Below are positions 16,876 through 25,973 of a stretch of DNA of 64,000 bases, in pieces. The position numbers and the translations under genes are program-made. The DNA comes from Carboxylicivirga litoralis (GTDB taxonomy: Bacteria; Bacteroidota; Bacteroidia; Bacteroidales; Marinilabiliaceae). Each line of letters starts with the position of its first letter. Position 1 is the stretch's first letter. A model generated the notes under the pieces. It worked only from the letters and a program-made list of their open reading frames with translations. It was not told the origin of the DNA and made no database searches. The DNA lies in NCBI RefSeq assembly GCF_025499605.1, contig NZ_JAFMVC010000013.1, forward strand, positions 62,001 to 126,000. Reading direction: 5' to 3'.

Positions 16876-17541
16876 ATGAAAAAAGCAGTCGTATTACTTT
16901 CCGGAGGTCTGGATTCAGCCGTTGCCCTGCATGTGGCCAAAAAAGAAGGCTTTGAATTACATGCTCTTTCTTTTGATTACGGACAACGCCATAACCGTGA
17001 ACTGGAAGCCGCCAAAATAATTGCAGAACAAGCAGAAGCTGCCAGTCATCAGGTGGTAACACTTAAATTAGATAAATGGGGTGGCTCGTCACTAACGGAT
17101 TCATCAATGAAAGTGGAAGATGGCGACGTGAACCGCTCAGATATACCCGTAACATACGTACCTGCCCGCAACATGGTATTTTTATCAGTAGCAGCATCAT
17201 TGGCTGAAGCCATCGGTGCTCAAGATATATTTATCGGCGTAAGTCAGGTTGACTATTCTGGCTATGTCGATTGTCGACAGGAGTTTATTGACGGCATGGA
17301 GAAAGCCATTAACCTGGGCACTGTGATGGGAGCTGAAAAGAATCAACCCATTAAAGTTCATGCCCCTTTTGTGAATATGACCAAAGCGGAAGAAATTACT
17401 TTAGGCGTTGAGCTAGGTGCTGACCTGGGCTTAACCTGGAGTTGTTATCGTGGAGGCGAAAAACCATGTGGTACTTGCGACAGTTGTTTGTTACGCGCCA
17501 AGGCATTTGCTGAGGCTGGTGTTATTGATACGTCACTTTGA
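16876..17541 (+). CDS. queC: 7-cyano-7-deazaguanine synthase QueC
   Basis: The 221-aa enzyme has the PP-loop [12 protein letters not shown] at residues 7-18 and the C-terminal zinc-binding cluster [15 protein letters not shown]. It converts 7-carboxy-7-deazaguanine to preQ0 with ammonia and ATP in the queuosine pathway. Length is normal. It is the first gene of a plus-strand set with queE 20 bases downstream and queF further on. The long structured leader suggests the set is regulated by a pathway product or by tRNA modification state. Confidence 0.95.
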   Translation: MKKAVVLLSGGLDSAVALHVAKKEGFELHALSFDYGQRHNRELEAAKIIAEQAEAASHQVVTLKLDKWGGSSLTDSSMKVEDGDVNRSDIPVTYVPARNMVFLSVAASLAEAIGAQDIFIGVSQVDYSGYVDCRQEFIDGMEKAINLGTVMGAEKNQPIKVHAPFVNMTKAEEITLGVELGADLGLTWSCYRGGEKPCGTCDSCLLRAKAFAEAGVIDTSL

Positions 17542-17561
17542 TTATTTGAGAGAAGTTGAAA

Positions 17562-18419
17562 ATGGAGAAGTTGATTTTAGCTAAAGAAGGCGTATTCCCT
17601 GTTACAAAAGACAGGAATGGTCTGTTATTGGAAGAAACACCCCAAACAGGTTTACACATTGCAGGAACCATACAAGGTGAAGGCAAGCTGGCGGGTGTTC
17701 CCTCATTATTTATTCGCTTATCAGGTTGCAATCTTCGCTGTATCTGGCAAATGGAAGATGGCACTTATTCGCGTTGCGACACACGTTACGCCTCTTTCCA
17801 ACCCAATGAAATAATTGAACTGGAAGTTGATAAAGTAGTTGATTGGGTCCGATATAACATTGGAAACATCAAACATGTGGTGATTACTGGTGGTGAACCT
17901 TTATTGCAACGCAGAGCTCTTGCCGACTTATGTCAAAAGCTAAAAGAACAGCTTAATGTACACATCACAATCGAATCCAATGGCTCCATCTTCGATGAAA
18001 ATGTGGCAGCCTGGGTCGATCTTTTTAGCATCTCCCCTAAACTAAGCAACTCAGTGCCAAGCCCTGAGAAATTAGCCGTATTTGGATTGAAAGAAAATAC
18101 CGTGTTTAAAAAACACGCCCAAAAGCGGGTTAATATAGAAGCCTTGCAATCCTATGTTGATTTGGCCAACAATAGCAACAAGGAGCTTCAATTAAAATTC
18201 GTTGTCGGCAGAAAGAACGATTATAAAGAAATTCTCTCTGACTTTATTGAACAATTAAATAACTGCCAGGCGAGTGATATATTACTGATGCCACTAGGCG
18301 CAACTAAAGTTGAGGTTTCACGCTCTTCACCCATGGTATTGGACATGGCCATTGCTAACGGATGGCGTTTTAGCCCGCGCGTTCACATTGAGTTGTTTGG
18401 CTCGAAATCAGGGGTATAG
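17562..18419 (+). CDS. queE: 7-carboxy-7-deazaguanine synthase QueE, extended-loop type
   Basis: I start at the ATG at 17562 (285 aa); a TTG two codons earlier is also in frame. It is a radical-SAM protein: after the substrate segment GTIQGEG, cluster cysteines fall at 56, 60 and 72 (GCNLRC, then IWQMEDGTYSRC). This is a CX3CX11C spacing instead of the compact CX3CX2C. Extended cluster loops are known among QueE proteins. VVITGGEPLLQ follows as the SAM-binding GGE motif. It makes CDG from 6-carboxytetrahydropterin. At 285 aa it is longer than typical QueE. No queD is present in the window. Confidence 0.88.
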   Translation: MEKLILAKEGVFPVTKDRNGLLLEETPQTGLHIAGTIQGEGKLAGVPSLFIRLSGCNLRCIWQMEDGTYSRCDTRYASFQPNEIIELEVDKVVDWVRYNIGNIKHVVITGGEPLLQRRALADLCQKLKEQLNVHITIESNGSIFDENVAAWVDLFSISPKLSNSVPSPEKLAVFGLKENTVFKKHAQKRVNIEALQSYVDLANNSNKELQLKFVVGRKNDYKEILSDFIEQLNNCQASDILLMPLGATKVEVSRSSPMVLDMAIANGWRFSPRVHIELFGSKSGV

Positions 18420-18423
18420 AAGT

Positions 18424-18472
18424 AATGGTTAATGGTTAATGGTTAATGGTTAATGGTTAATGGTTAATGGTT
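18424..18472. repeat. Seven perfect tandem copies of AATGGTT
   Basis: The unit AATGGTT repeats exactly seven times directly after the queE stop codon and ends in AATTAAAA. It is a microsatellite that could change copy number by slippage. It lies before the four-helix-bundle gene that separates queE from queF. Confidence 0.95.
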
Positions 18473-18524
18473 AATTAAAATTATTTTGTAATTTGAATAC
18501 ATTAATCCAAGTAAATCATTAACA

Positions 18525-18884
18525 ATGAAGAATATCCTTAAAGAAAAGAGTTTTGCATTCTCGATTAACATTATCAGAACATGTCAAGTCATACAAGAGG
18601 ATTTCAAAGAGTACATTTTAACAAAACAGGTATGGAGATCTGGAACAGCTATTGGTGCTTTAATAAGAGAAGCTGAATTTGCTGAAAGCAAAAAGGACTT
18701 CATACATAAACTACAAATTGCACAAAAAGAAGCTAACGAATCCATTTATTGGATAGAACTTCTCTTTGCAACTGATTATATCACTCATGAAAAATGTAAT
18801 ACACTAAAAAGTAGCTGTATTGAACTCCTGAAACTTTTAACATCGAGCATCAAAACAGCTAAGCAAAGATTAAAATCTAATTAA
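18525..18884 (+). CDS. Four-helix-bundle protein (S23/IVS family)
   Basis: The 119-aa product matches the S23/IVS family of small all-helical proteins: SFAFSINIIRTCQ near the start, KQVWRSGTAIGALIREAEFAESKKDF in the middle, QIAQKEANESIYWIELL, then a final helix. Such genes are found within rRNA intervening sequences and scattered through Bacteroidota genomes. Their function is unknown. Here it sits between queE and queF, next to a heptamer repeat and flanked by AT-rich sequence. That suggests a late insertion into the operon rather than a queuosine role. Confidence 0.85.
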   Translation: MKNILKEKSFAFSINIIRTCQVIQEDFKEYILTKQVWRSGTAIGALIREAEFAESKKDFIHKLQIAQKEANESIYWIELLFATDYITHEKCNTLKSSCIELLKLLTSSIKTAKQRLKSN

Positions 18885-18915
18885 TCTCTAATCATTTACC
18901 CCTAATCATTAATGT

Positions 18916-19785
18916 ATGAATGAAGGAAAATTCCTAGGCAAACAAGTTGATTATCCACAGCAGTATGCACCAGAGATGCTGGTGGCTGTGCCTCGCCATT
19001 TTAACCGCGAACAATATCAGCTCGAAGAATCAAATCTTCCTTTTATTGGTTATGATGTGTGGCATGCTTACGAATTAAGCTTCCTAACTAATAAAGGATT
19101 GCCTGTTACTGGCTTATTAAAAGTGGTTTACCCGGCTACCAATGTTTCAATAGTCGAAAGTAAATCATTCAAGTTATACCTGAATTCGTTTAACATGCAC
19201 CGCTTTGGTAATACGGCCGAAAAAGGCTTGAAAGATGTGCTGACAACCATAAACAATGACCTGAATCAACTCTTAGAAACAGACGTTCAGCTATCCTTTT
19301 TTAAACATATGCAGTATGAAGCGGCTTATGATTTTTCAGACTATGTAGTGATAGAAGATACAGTGAATACTGATTCTATTCAATTTACACGCTACAACGA
19401 AGCACCTGAATTATTGTGCAAAACGGATAATCATGGCGAATTAAAAATCGCCTCTCACCTATTACGCAGTAACTGCAAAATAACGAATCAACCGGATTGG
19501 GGAAGCTGCTTTATTCACATTAAAGGTGCTTCGTTGCCCGATAAAAGTGACCTATTAAAATATTTGGTTTCTATCCGGAATGAGAATCATTTCCACGAAG
19601 AAATATGTGAGATGATATATAAGCGTTTATGGGACATTTTTGAACCAGAAGAGTTAGCCGTGAGCTGCATTTATACGCGCCGCGGCGGTATTGACATTTG
19701 TCCGGTCAGAGTGAGTCATGCCCATTTGCTTCCCCAACAACTGACTAATCCATCTGTTTTATCGGAGAAATTATTACGACAGTAA
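18916..19785 (+). CDS. queF: NADPH-dependent preQ0 reductase QueF (long form)
   Basis: The 289-aa length and order of motifs fit the long, tandem-fold (unimodular, E. coli-type) QueF. ESKSFKLYLNSFN (residues 81-93) is the substrate and NADPH segment in the first half. The second half has the catalytic Cys187 in SNCKITNQPDWGS, with the general-acid Asp194. It reduces the nitrile of preQ0 to the aminomethyl group of preQ1, which is then inserted into tRNA. It ends the queC-queE-queF set and is followed by a strong shared terminator. Confidence 0.93.
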   Translation: MNEGKFLGKQVDYPQQYAPEMLVAVPRHFNREQYQLEESNLPFIGYDVWHAYELSFLTNKGLPVTGLLKVVYPATNVSIVESKSFKLYLNSFNMHRFGNTAEKGLKDVLTTINNDLNQLLETDVQLSFFKHMQYEAAYDFSDYVVIEDTVNTDSIQFTRYNEAPELLCKTDNHGELKIASHLLRSNCKITNQPDWGSCFIHIKGASLPDKSDLLKYLVSIRNENHFHEEICEMIYKRLWDIFEPEELAVSCIYTRRGGIDICPVRVSHAHLLPQQLTNPSVLSEKLLRQ

Positions 19786-19801
19786 AAATCAAGATATACA
19801 C

Positions 19802-19848
19802 AAAAAAACCGCTTAGAACAATCTATGCACTAAGCGGTTTTATTTTTA
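19802..19848. terminator. Bidirectional terminator between queF and osmC-like gene
   Basis: A perfect 12-bp stem (AAAACCGCTTAG at 19805-19816 with CTAAGCGGTTTT at 19830-19841) has A-rich sequence on the left and TATTTTT on the right, so it can serve both converging genes. Confidence 0.9.
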
Positions 19849-19863
19849 TGCATACCGTCACTA

Positions 19864-20295
19864 CTACTCCACCAAAATAGCTTTAATGGAGCTTGTATTC
19901 GTCATGTTATCAGCAATTGGGCAACGCTTTTCAACATCATGTAAAAATGCCTCTTTATCTTCCTTTGTCATATCAGCATCAATTTCTACATAGGTTCTGA
20001 TTTCAACAAAGCCGGCACGTCCTTCTTCAGTTTTCCCTAATAAAAAGTCCTTATCAATATCTCCTTCTAATTTAACCGAGATACCTTTAACCGGCAAGCG
20101 GCGCTGATTAGCAATAATACGACCGATAGCGCAGATACAAGCTGGCAGTGACGACAAGAAGATTTCCATCGGGTTAGGACCTTCATCCGTACCTGCAGGC
20201 TTAGGTTGGTCAATTACAAAATTGTGCGAACATGAAACTTCAGTGCGAAAGCCCTCTTTCATTTCAGCTCCTACTTTTAATGTTGATATAGCCAT
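19864..20295 (-). CDS. OsmC-family protein
   Basis: I choose the ATG at 20295 (143 aa), because a longer frame would run into the end of the transporter gene. The protein has the OsmC fold: N-terminal strands, then PNPMEIFLSSLPACICAIGRI with the first conserved Cys, and a C-terminal KRCPIADNMTN with the second Cys. In Ohr/OsmC proteins these two cysteines reduce organic peroxides. It starts 22 bases after the SulP transporter stop, so the two genes are probably co-transcribed. YhfA-like members lack a known role, so peroxidase activity is not certain. Confidence 0.85.
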   Translation of the reverse strand: MAISTLKVGAEMKEGFRTEVSCSHNFVIDQPKPAGTDEGPNPMEIFLSSLPACICAIGRIIANQRRLPVKGISVKLEGDIDKDFLLGKTEEGRAGFVEIRTYVEIDADMTKEDKEAFLHDVEKRCPIADNMTNTSSIKAILVE

Positions 20296-20317
20296 TGTAT
20301 TAATATTTTGTGTAAAA

Positions 20318-22018
20318 CTAATTCTCTTTCTCATCGCGTCCGACAGTTGCTGAACCTGAATGTTTCGACCCGACACGATTCTCAAGCTGCATATTATTAG
20401 CTAATTCCAAAGCCCGTTCAAATGAATTACAAATACATTCTGCTTCAATATTTTCCATAACACCATTCGATTGCAGATCTTTTTGCACCGAGCTGTTCAC
20501 CCCTGATAAAATAATGCGCACACCATATTGTTTGAGGATGGTTAATGTATCTTTCAAGTTGTATGCTCCTGTTTGATCAACAAAAGACACATGTCGCATT
20601 CGGATAATCAGCACCTTACTAACTCCTCCCAATTCTTTGATATGCTCAGAGTACCTACGCGCCGATGCAAAGAACAATGGACCACTAATTTCATACACAC
20701 CAACCCCTTCTGGAAGCTCTGAGTAGTCTTCAATCACATCTGTATCAATCACATTATCAATTCGTTTATCACTAATATCTGCCATGCGTTTCATAAAAAG
20801 AATCGCAGATAAAACAACCCCAATCTCAATAGCCACTGTTAAATCAACAAAAACAGTGAGTATAAATGTGATAAGCAGAATAATACTATCGAATATAGAG
20901 CCTTTCAATACTGCCACAAAAGAGCGCCACTCGCTCATATTATAGGCCACCACTATTAAAATACCAGCCAAACAAGCCATTGGAATAAGCTTTGCCCAGG
21001 TACCTAAAAACAACATTATCAATAACAGGCTGATGGCATGAATAATACCAGCCAGGGGTGTGCGACCACCATTTTTGATATTGGTTGCCGTACGCGCAAT
21101 AGCTCCTGTAGCCGGAATGCCTCCAAAAAAAGGCGTCACCACATTGGCAATTCCCTGCGCAATCAACTCGGTATTGGAACGATGCTTACCTCCAATCATA
21201 CCATCGGCTACCACAGCCGAAAGTAATGACTCAATACCTCCAAGCAAGGCAATCGTTATGGCCGGGGCAAAATAAATATGAATAGTAGACAAATCGATAT
21301 GAGGAACCGACCAACTGATGGTATTGGGAATATCACCAAAATACGTTTCAATGGTTGCAACCGGCAAATCCCAAATAGCAACAGCCAAGGTCATACAAAT
21401 AATCGCAATAAAAGAACCCGGTATTTTTGTGCTTATACGTTTAAAATTAACACTAATTAAAATAGTGAGCGCTGTAAGACCAATCGCATAATAGTTAACA
21501 TCATTCAACGATGAAACATACAATACCCATTTATCCAAAAAATCAGCAGGAACAGATTCTACGGAAAGCCCCAAAGCATCCTTAATTTGTGTTGAGAAAA
21601 TAACCAGGGCGATTCCACTTGTGAACCCAACCACTAAAGGTTGTGGAAAATATTTTAGCAAGCTGCCTAAACGCAATAAACCAAATCCTATTAAAATAAA
21701 GCCAGCCAATATGGTTGAAATCACTAAGCCATCAAAGCCATACTGCTCAACAATACCAAATACAATCACAATAAAAGCCCCGGTAGGCCCACCAATCTGT
21801 ACCCGACTTCCTCCAAGAAGCGATATTATAAAACCAGCTACGATAGCAGTAATTAATCCTTTTTCAGGAGACACTCCTGAAGCCACTGCAAAAGCAATGG
21901 CAAGTGGCAATGCCACAATTCCAACAACAATCCCGGCCAGAGCATCATTAACAAGTTGTTGCCTTGATATACCAGCCTTTAATAAAGTGAAAAACTTCGG
22001 TTTAAAGATAAAATTCAT
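20318..22018 (-). CDS. SulP-family anion transporter with STAS domain
   Basis: The 566-aa protein has the 12-14 membrane-segment SulP core (about residues 15-420) and a cytoplasmic STAS domain (about 435-545, with VYEISGPLFFASARRYSEHI and the VLIIRMRHVSFVDQTG strand). SulP proteins move sulfate, bicarbonate or other anions, often with Na+ or H+. The substrate is not readable from the sequence. A -7-like or other promoter is not obvious upstream. OsmC follows in the same unit. Confidence 0.9.
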   Translation of the reverse strand: MNFIFKPKFFTLLKAGISRQQLVNDALAGIVVGIVALPLAIAFAVASGVSPEKGLITAIVAGFIISLLGGSRVQIGGPTGAFIVIVFGIVEQYGFDGLVISTILAGFILIGFGLLRLGSLLKYFPQPLVVGFTSGIALVIFSTQIKDALGLSVESVPADFLDKWVLYVSSLNDVNYYAIGLTALTILISVNFKRISTKIPGSFIAIICMTLAVAIWDLPVATIETYFGDIPNTISWSVPHIDLSTIHIYFAPAITIALLGGIESLLSAVVADGMIGGKHRSNTELIAQGIANVVTPFFGGIPATGAIARTATNIKNGGRTPLAGIIHAISLLLIMLFLGTWAKLIPMACLAGILIVVAYNMSEWRSFVAVLKGSIFDSIILLITFILTVFVDLTVAIEIGVVLSAILFMKRMADISDKRIDNVIDTDVIEDYSELPEGVGVYEISGPLFFASARRYSEHIKELGGVSKVLIIRMRHVSFVDQTGAYNLKDTLTILKQYGVRIILSGVNSSVQKDLQSNGVMENIEAECICNSFERALELANNMQLENRVGSKHSGSATVGRDEKEN

Positions 22019-22096
22019 AGTGTGTGAGCTATTCAGCTCACAAAAGTAAAAGTATTTTTGAACATACGTTCACTATTAATATTATTTAACGCAAAG

Positions 22097-22600
22097 CTAC
22101 TTTGCTCTCTTAGGCCCCAGCTCAATAACCTCCATATCTTTGATTCTCTCCCCATCAATTGCAAAACGCAAAGCAGTGCGCACTGCGTGAAAACCAGAAA
22201 TACCGCAAGCGCCGGGATTTAAATGAAGTAACCCGAGTTTTTTATCGTACATCACTTTTAAGATATGAGAGTGACCACTAATAAAAAGTTTTGGCGGATT
22301 GGTGTATATCGCTCCCTTTACCAAATTGTCGTATTTTCCAGGATATCCTCCAATATGAGTCATCCACACATCAACACCCTCGCACATAAAGCGTTCATGT
22401 GCTTTTAATTCCTGTCTGATGTCCAATCCATCAATATTACCATAAACCGCACGAACAGGTTTCATACTTCTTAGTTTATCCAGCACACGAATATCACCAA
22501 TATCACCGGCGTGCCAAATTTCATCTACATCCTTGAATAATTCAACAAAGCGCTCATCCAGATGCGAATGCGTATCCGATAATAACCCTATTTTAGTCAT
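22097..22600 (-). CDS. YfcE/MJ0936-type metallophosphoesterase
   Basis: I prefer the ATG at 22600 (167 aa, MTKIGLLSDTHSH); another ATG at 22618 is possible. Metal-binding motifs in order are LLSDTHSH, WHAGDIGD, VYGNIDG, then MTHIGGYP and FISGHSHI with LNPGA near the end. These match the small calcineurin-like phosphodiesterase family that hydrolyses model phosphodiesters. It diverges from ppk1 across about 75 bases, which must hold both promoters. Confidence 0.85.
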   Translation of the reverse strand: MTKIGLLSDTHSHLDERFVELFKDVDEIWHAGDIGDIRVLDKLRSMKPVRAVYGNIDGLDIRQELKAHERFMCEGVDVWMTHIGGYPGKYDNLVKGAIYTNPPKLFISGHSHILKVMYDKKLGLLHLNPGACGISGFHAVRTALRFAIDGERIKDMEVIELGPKRAK

Positions 22601-22676
22601 GTGTGTTGGAAATGTCATAAATCATTGTCAAATCTACCCTATTTTTAATATTTTTAAGCAAGCAAGAGACTAAACT

Positions 22677-24761
22677 ATGCCTATCGAACGACAATTTTTC
22701 AACCGCGACATTAGTTGGCTTTCTTTTAATCACAGGGTTCTTGAAGAAGCTAAAGACACAAACCTTCCATTATTTGAACGCTTGAAATTTCTGGCTATAT
22801 ACTCCAATAATCTTGATGAATTCTACAAAGTACGAGTAGCCGAATACCGCAATGCTACACTTCACCCGGAAAGCTATCCCGATATACCACAGGCAGGTGA
22901 AATCCTTGAGAAGATCAATACCATCGTTGGCCAGCACTGGATAGAGTATAGTAAAATATTTAAGGGTGAGATACTACCATTAATGCAAAAAAGTGGTATT
23001 ATTCTACACCTTGATGGTTATTCTGATAAAAAAGAACACAAGCAGTTTATTCACAATTTTTTCCATACCGAGCTTATCCCTTATTGCCAGCCGGTATTAC
23101 TTAACAAAGGCACACGAAGTTTTATGCGTGATAATCGCCTCTATCTCGCTGTTAAACTGTACCGAAAAAGAAAGAAAAGTGATAAAAAAAACAAGAAACG
23201 GCGAGCTCGTTATGCCCTTATTAAAGTACCAACCAACGATCATAAACGCTTTATAAAATTACCACGCGTTGATAACCAGTATCATTTTATGTTTTTAGAT
23301 GATGCTATTCGCTATGGGCTACCGGAGTTATTTCCGGGTTACGATGTTGTTGGCAGCTGGGGTGTAAAAATTGCCCGCAATGCTGATTTGGGTATCGAAG
23401 ATGAGTTTTGGGGTGACTTGGTTGAAAAAATTCGAAAAAACCTGGCACTTCGGAAAACAGGTACGCCTGCAGGCTTATATCACGACAGAGCCATACCATC
23501 TGATGTGTTAAAATTTCTCATGAAGTCTTTCGACATCAAACCTATTGAACTGGTTGAAACAGGCAGCTACCAGAACCTGCATGACTTCTTCTCTTTTCCA
23601 AATCCCTATTCGCCGGAGCTGGAATGGAAAGCTCCAGAGCCTATAAAACCATATGAACTGGAAGAATCAGGCTCTATGTTTGAAGCTATTAAGCGAAAAG
23701 AGCGAGTGCTGCACTACCCTTATCATTCATTCGATTATGTGATACAGTTTTTACGCGAAGCAGCTACTGATGAAAAGGTGGATGAAATAAAAGTGACTCA
23801 ATACCGCGTTGCCAGTAACTCCGAAGTAGTTGGAGCCTTGATTTTTGCCGCTCATAACAAAAAGAAAGTTACTGTTTTTGTAGAAGTAAAAGCCCGTTTC
23901 GACGAAGCCAACAACCTCTACTTTGCCCGTCAGATGGAAAAGGCAGGAATTAAAATTATATACAGCATCCCAGGACTTAAAGTCCACGCCAAAATGGCTC
24001 TGGCTATTCGACGTGCCAATGGCATTAGAAAACGCTCATTTGCCTACCTAAGCACTGGCAACTTCAATGAAAAAACAGCTCGATCATATGCCGATCATGG
24101 TTTCTTCACTTGTAACGATGCCTATCTTGACGACATGGAATGCCTCTTCAAATACCTTGAGGACCAAAGCCATAAACCGAAACTCAACAAACTGCTTATC
24201 ACTCAGATTAATCTTCGCAAAGAAATCATGAAGCGAATTAATCGCGAGATTGATTTAGCAAAAACCGGCAAACAAGGCTACATTCTACTAAAAATGAATG
24301 GCATACAAAACAAAAACCTAATTAGTAAACTTTATGAAGCCAGTCAGGCAGGTGTTAAAGTAGATTTGATTGTAAGAGGCATCTGCTGCCTGGTTCCTGA
24401 CCAGGAATACAGCCGAAACATCCGTGTTTTGCGTTTGGTGGATAGTTACCTGGAACATGCCAGAATCTGGGTTTTTGGAAATGACAACAATACCGAAATG
24501 TTCTTATCATCAGCTGATTGGCTAAATCGCAACATTAACCGACGCATAGAAACAGCCTTTCCAATTGAGCAACCAGAATTGAAAGCTGAAATACTCACCA
24601 TGCTTGAAATGCAACTGGAGGACACCGTGAAGGTTAGACGCATAGACAAAAATTTAAACAATGTACCTATCAAAGGAAAGGATAAACCTTTACGTGCACA
24701 GCGCGCTTCTTATGAGTATCTTTATCAATTAGACCAAATTATCAGGGAAGAAAACAAATAA
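22677..24761 (+). CDS. ppk1: Polyphosphate kinase 1
   Basis: The 694-aa enzyme has the four-domain PPK1 layout: N domain (from NRDISWLSFNHRVLEEA), head domain with a lysine-rich insert around residues 163-176, and two phospholipase-D-like C domains. His437 in GLKVHAKMA is the expected autophosphorylated residue, and YLEHARIWVFG is the second-His motif. It makes polyphosphate from ATP. A SixA-like phosphatase starts 16 bases downstream and is probably co-expressed. Confidence 0.95.
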   Translation: MPIERQFFNRDISWLSFNHRVLEEAKDTNLPLFERLKFLAIYSNNLDEFYKVRVAEYRNATLHPESYPDIPQAGEILEKINTIVGQHWIEYSKIFKGEILPLMQKSGIILHLDGYSDKKEHKQFIHNFFHTELIPYCQPVLLNKGTRSFMRDNRLYLAVKLYRKRKKSDKKNKKRRARYALIKVPTNDHKRFIKLPRVDNQYHFMFLDDAIRYGLPELFPGYDVVGSWGVKIARNADLGIEDEFWGDLVEKIRKNLALRKTGTPAGLYHDRAIPSDVLKFLMKSFDIKPIELVETGSYQNLHDFFSFPNPYSPELEWKAPEPIKPYELEESGSMFEAIKRKERVLHYPYHSFDYVIQFLREAATDEKVDEIKVTQYRVASNSEVVGALIFAAHNKKKVTVFVEVKARFDEANNLYFARQMEKAGIKIIYSIPGLKVHAKMALAIRRANGIRKRSFAYLSTGNFNEKTARSYADHGFFTCNDAYLDDMECLFKYLEDQSHKPKLNKLLITQINLRKEIMKRINREIDLAKTGKQGYILLKMNGIQNKNLISKLYEASQAGVKVDLIVRGICCLVPDQEYSRNIRVLRLVDSYLEHARIWVFGNDNNTEMFLSSADWLNRNINRRIETAFPIEQPELKAEILTMLEMQLEDTVKVRRIDKNLNNVPIKGKDKPLRAQRASYEYLYQLDQIIREENK

Positions 24762-24777
24762 GATAGCTCCAACCGTT

Positions 24778-25281
24778 ATGAAAACATTAATATTAGTTCG
24801 TCACGCCAAAACTGAACAATTAGGCTATATGAGTTCAAAATCAGACTTTGAACGTAGCCTTAAACCACGTGGATACAACGACACAAAGTTGGTGGCCAAA
24901 GATATGATAAGCCGCAAAATAAGACCTAACTTACTGATCAGCAGTAAAGCTATGAGGGCCAAGCAAACGGCACGCTTATTTGCAGAACAGTTAGATATTG
25001 ACAAACAGGACATAGTACTTGAACAGTTTTTATACGATGGCTACACAACCTCGGAACTATTAAGCTACCTGGAGCAGTTTGGGGCGCTGCATGATAACAT
25101 CATGATTGTTGGTCACAACCCAGAAATTGCAATGACAGCCATTAGCCTCACTGATAGTGATTATTTGCATTTTCCAACCACAGGAACAATTGCCATTTCA
25201 TTTAATGTAGATAGCTGGGAAGATATCAATGCCCGCGAAGGAAAGATTGAATGGTTTGTAGCGCCTAAGATGTTTAAGTAA
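24778..25281 (+). CDS. SixA-like histidine phosphatase
   Basis: The 167-aa protein starts with the phosphohistidine signature LVRHAKTEQ and has the second catalytic His in MIVGHNPEIA, with Arg in SSKAMRAKQTA. Size and motifs fit the SixA branch of the histidine phosphatase superfamily. E. coli SixA dephosphorylates histidine phosphotransfer proteins, but many homologues have other targets. Its tight link to ppk1 suggests a role in phosphate metabolism, which is inference. Confidence 0.85.
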   Translation: MKTLILVRHAKTEQLGYMSSKSDFERSLKPRGYNDTKLVAKDMISRKIRPNLLISSKAMRAKQTARLFAEQLDIDKQDIVLEQFLYDGYTTSELLSYLEQFGALHDNIMIVGHNPEIAMTAISLTDSDYLHFPTTGTIAISFNVDSWEDINAREGKIEWFVAPKMFK

Positions 25282-25305
25282 AGTGCATACAAAAGTGTTC
25301 ATATA

Positions 25306-25335
25306 AAAAGCCACTCTAAACAGGGTGGCATTTCT
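25306..25335. terminator. Terminator between sixA-like and alaX-like genes
   Basis: GCCACTCT (25310-25317) pairs with AGGGTGGC (25322-25329) with one G-U pair and a 4-base loop. A-rich sequence on the left serves the minus-strand gene; only a weak T-tract follows on the right. Confidence 0.65.
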
Positions 25336-25780
25336 ATACCAATTGTGGTCGTTTTAATTTAAATCTAATCCTGAGTACCCCTTCATCGTAACTAGTAGAA
25401 CCCAATACAAACTCACCTACTTCTTTTGTATTAGCAACATGTTCACCAATACAGGGGCAAGCATCGTAATCACCAACTCTTACAATACGGATTTCTTCAC
25501 CAGAGGCGTCTGGCAACTTATCTAAATCAAATAATTGAGCGGCTTTCGTTCGTGGCAATACTTCTTCTGTCACATCATCATGTTGTTGCAGAACCGCATT
25601 AACCTTGTCGTTAATCATTTGTTCTTCATCACTTGTTAAAGCGCGTTCAAAGTGGTAATCACACTTCGACTTTTTGCGTTCCAAATGATTGGAAAAAGAA
25701 CGATTACATCCAAATAGCCGAACCATGGTTTGATTCAGTACATGTTCAGCTGTATGCATTTCAGGGTTATAGGCTTTCAT
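25334..25780 (-). CDS. AlaX-like alanyl-tRNA editing domain protein
   Basis: The 148-aa protein is a free-standing tRNA-SAD (AlaRS editing) domain. The zinc-ligand motifs are HTAEHVLNQ at residues 9-17 and CPCIGEHV near residue 110. Free AlaX proteins hydrolyse Ser- or Gly-tRNA(Ala) in trans. The protein is short, lacking the N-terminal beta-barrel of AlaX-M/L types, so it is an AlaX-S-like form. It is on the same strand as mnmA, another tRNA gene, but the 190-base spacer is long and low in complexity. Confidence 0.82.
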   Translation of the reverse strand: MKAYNPEMHTAEHVLNQTMVRLFGCNRSFSNHLERKKSKCDYHFERALTSDEEQMINDKVNAVLQQHDDVTEEVLPRTKAAQLFDLDKLPDASGEEIRIVRVGDYDACPCIGEHVANTKEVGEFVLGSTSYDEGVLRIRFKLKRPQLV

Positions 25781-25973
25781 CTTTACAAAATTATTAAATC
25801 GTCGAATTGATTAATTGACGAACTGACAAATGATAATTTACTGATTCGATAATTTGAAAAAAACAACCTTTTTCCAACTCAACGATTAATTACTTGAACA
25901 CAACATAAAGCTATTAATCCTAAGCTATTTTTTTCATCCTTAAAACAGTCTTGGGTCTTGTGTCTTTTAGTTA

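Noticed and set aside
18424-18472. Tandem repeat as a possible CRISPR array
   Set aside because: The unit is seven bases with no spacers; it is a microsatellite.
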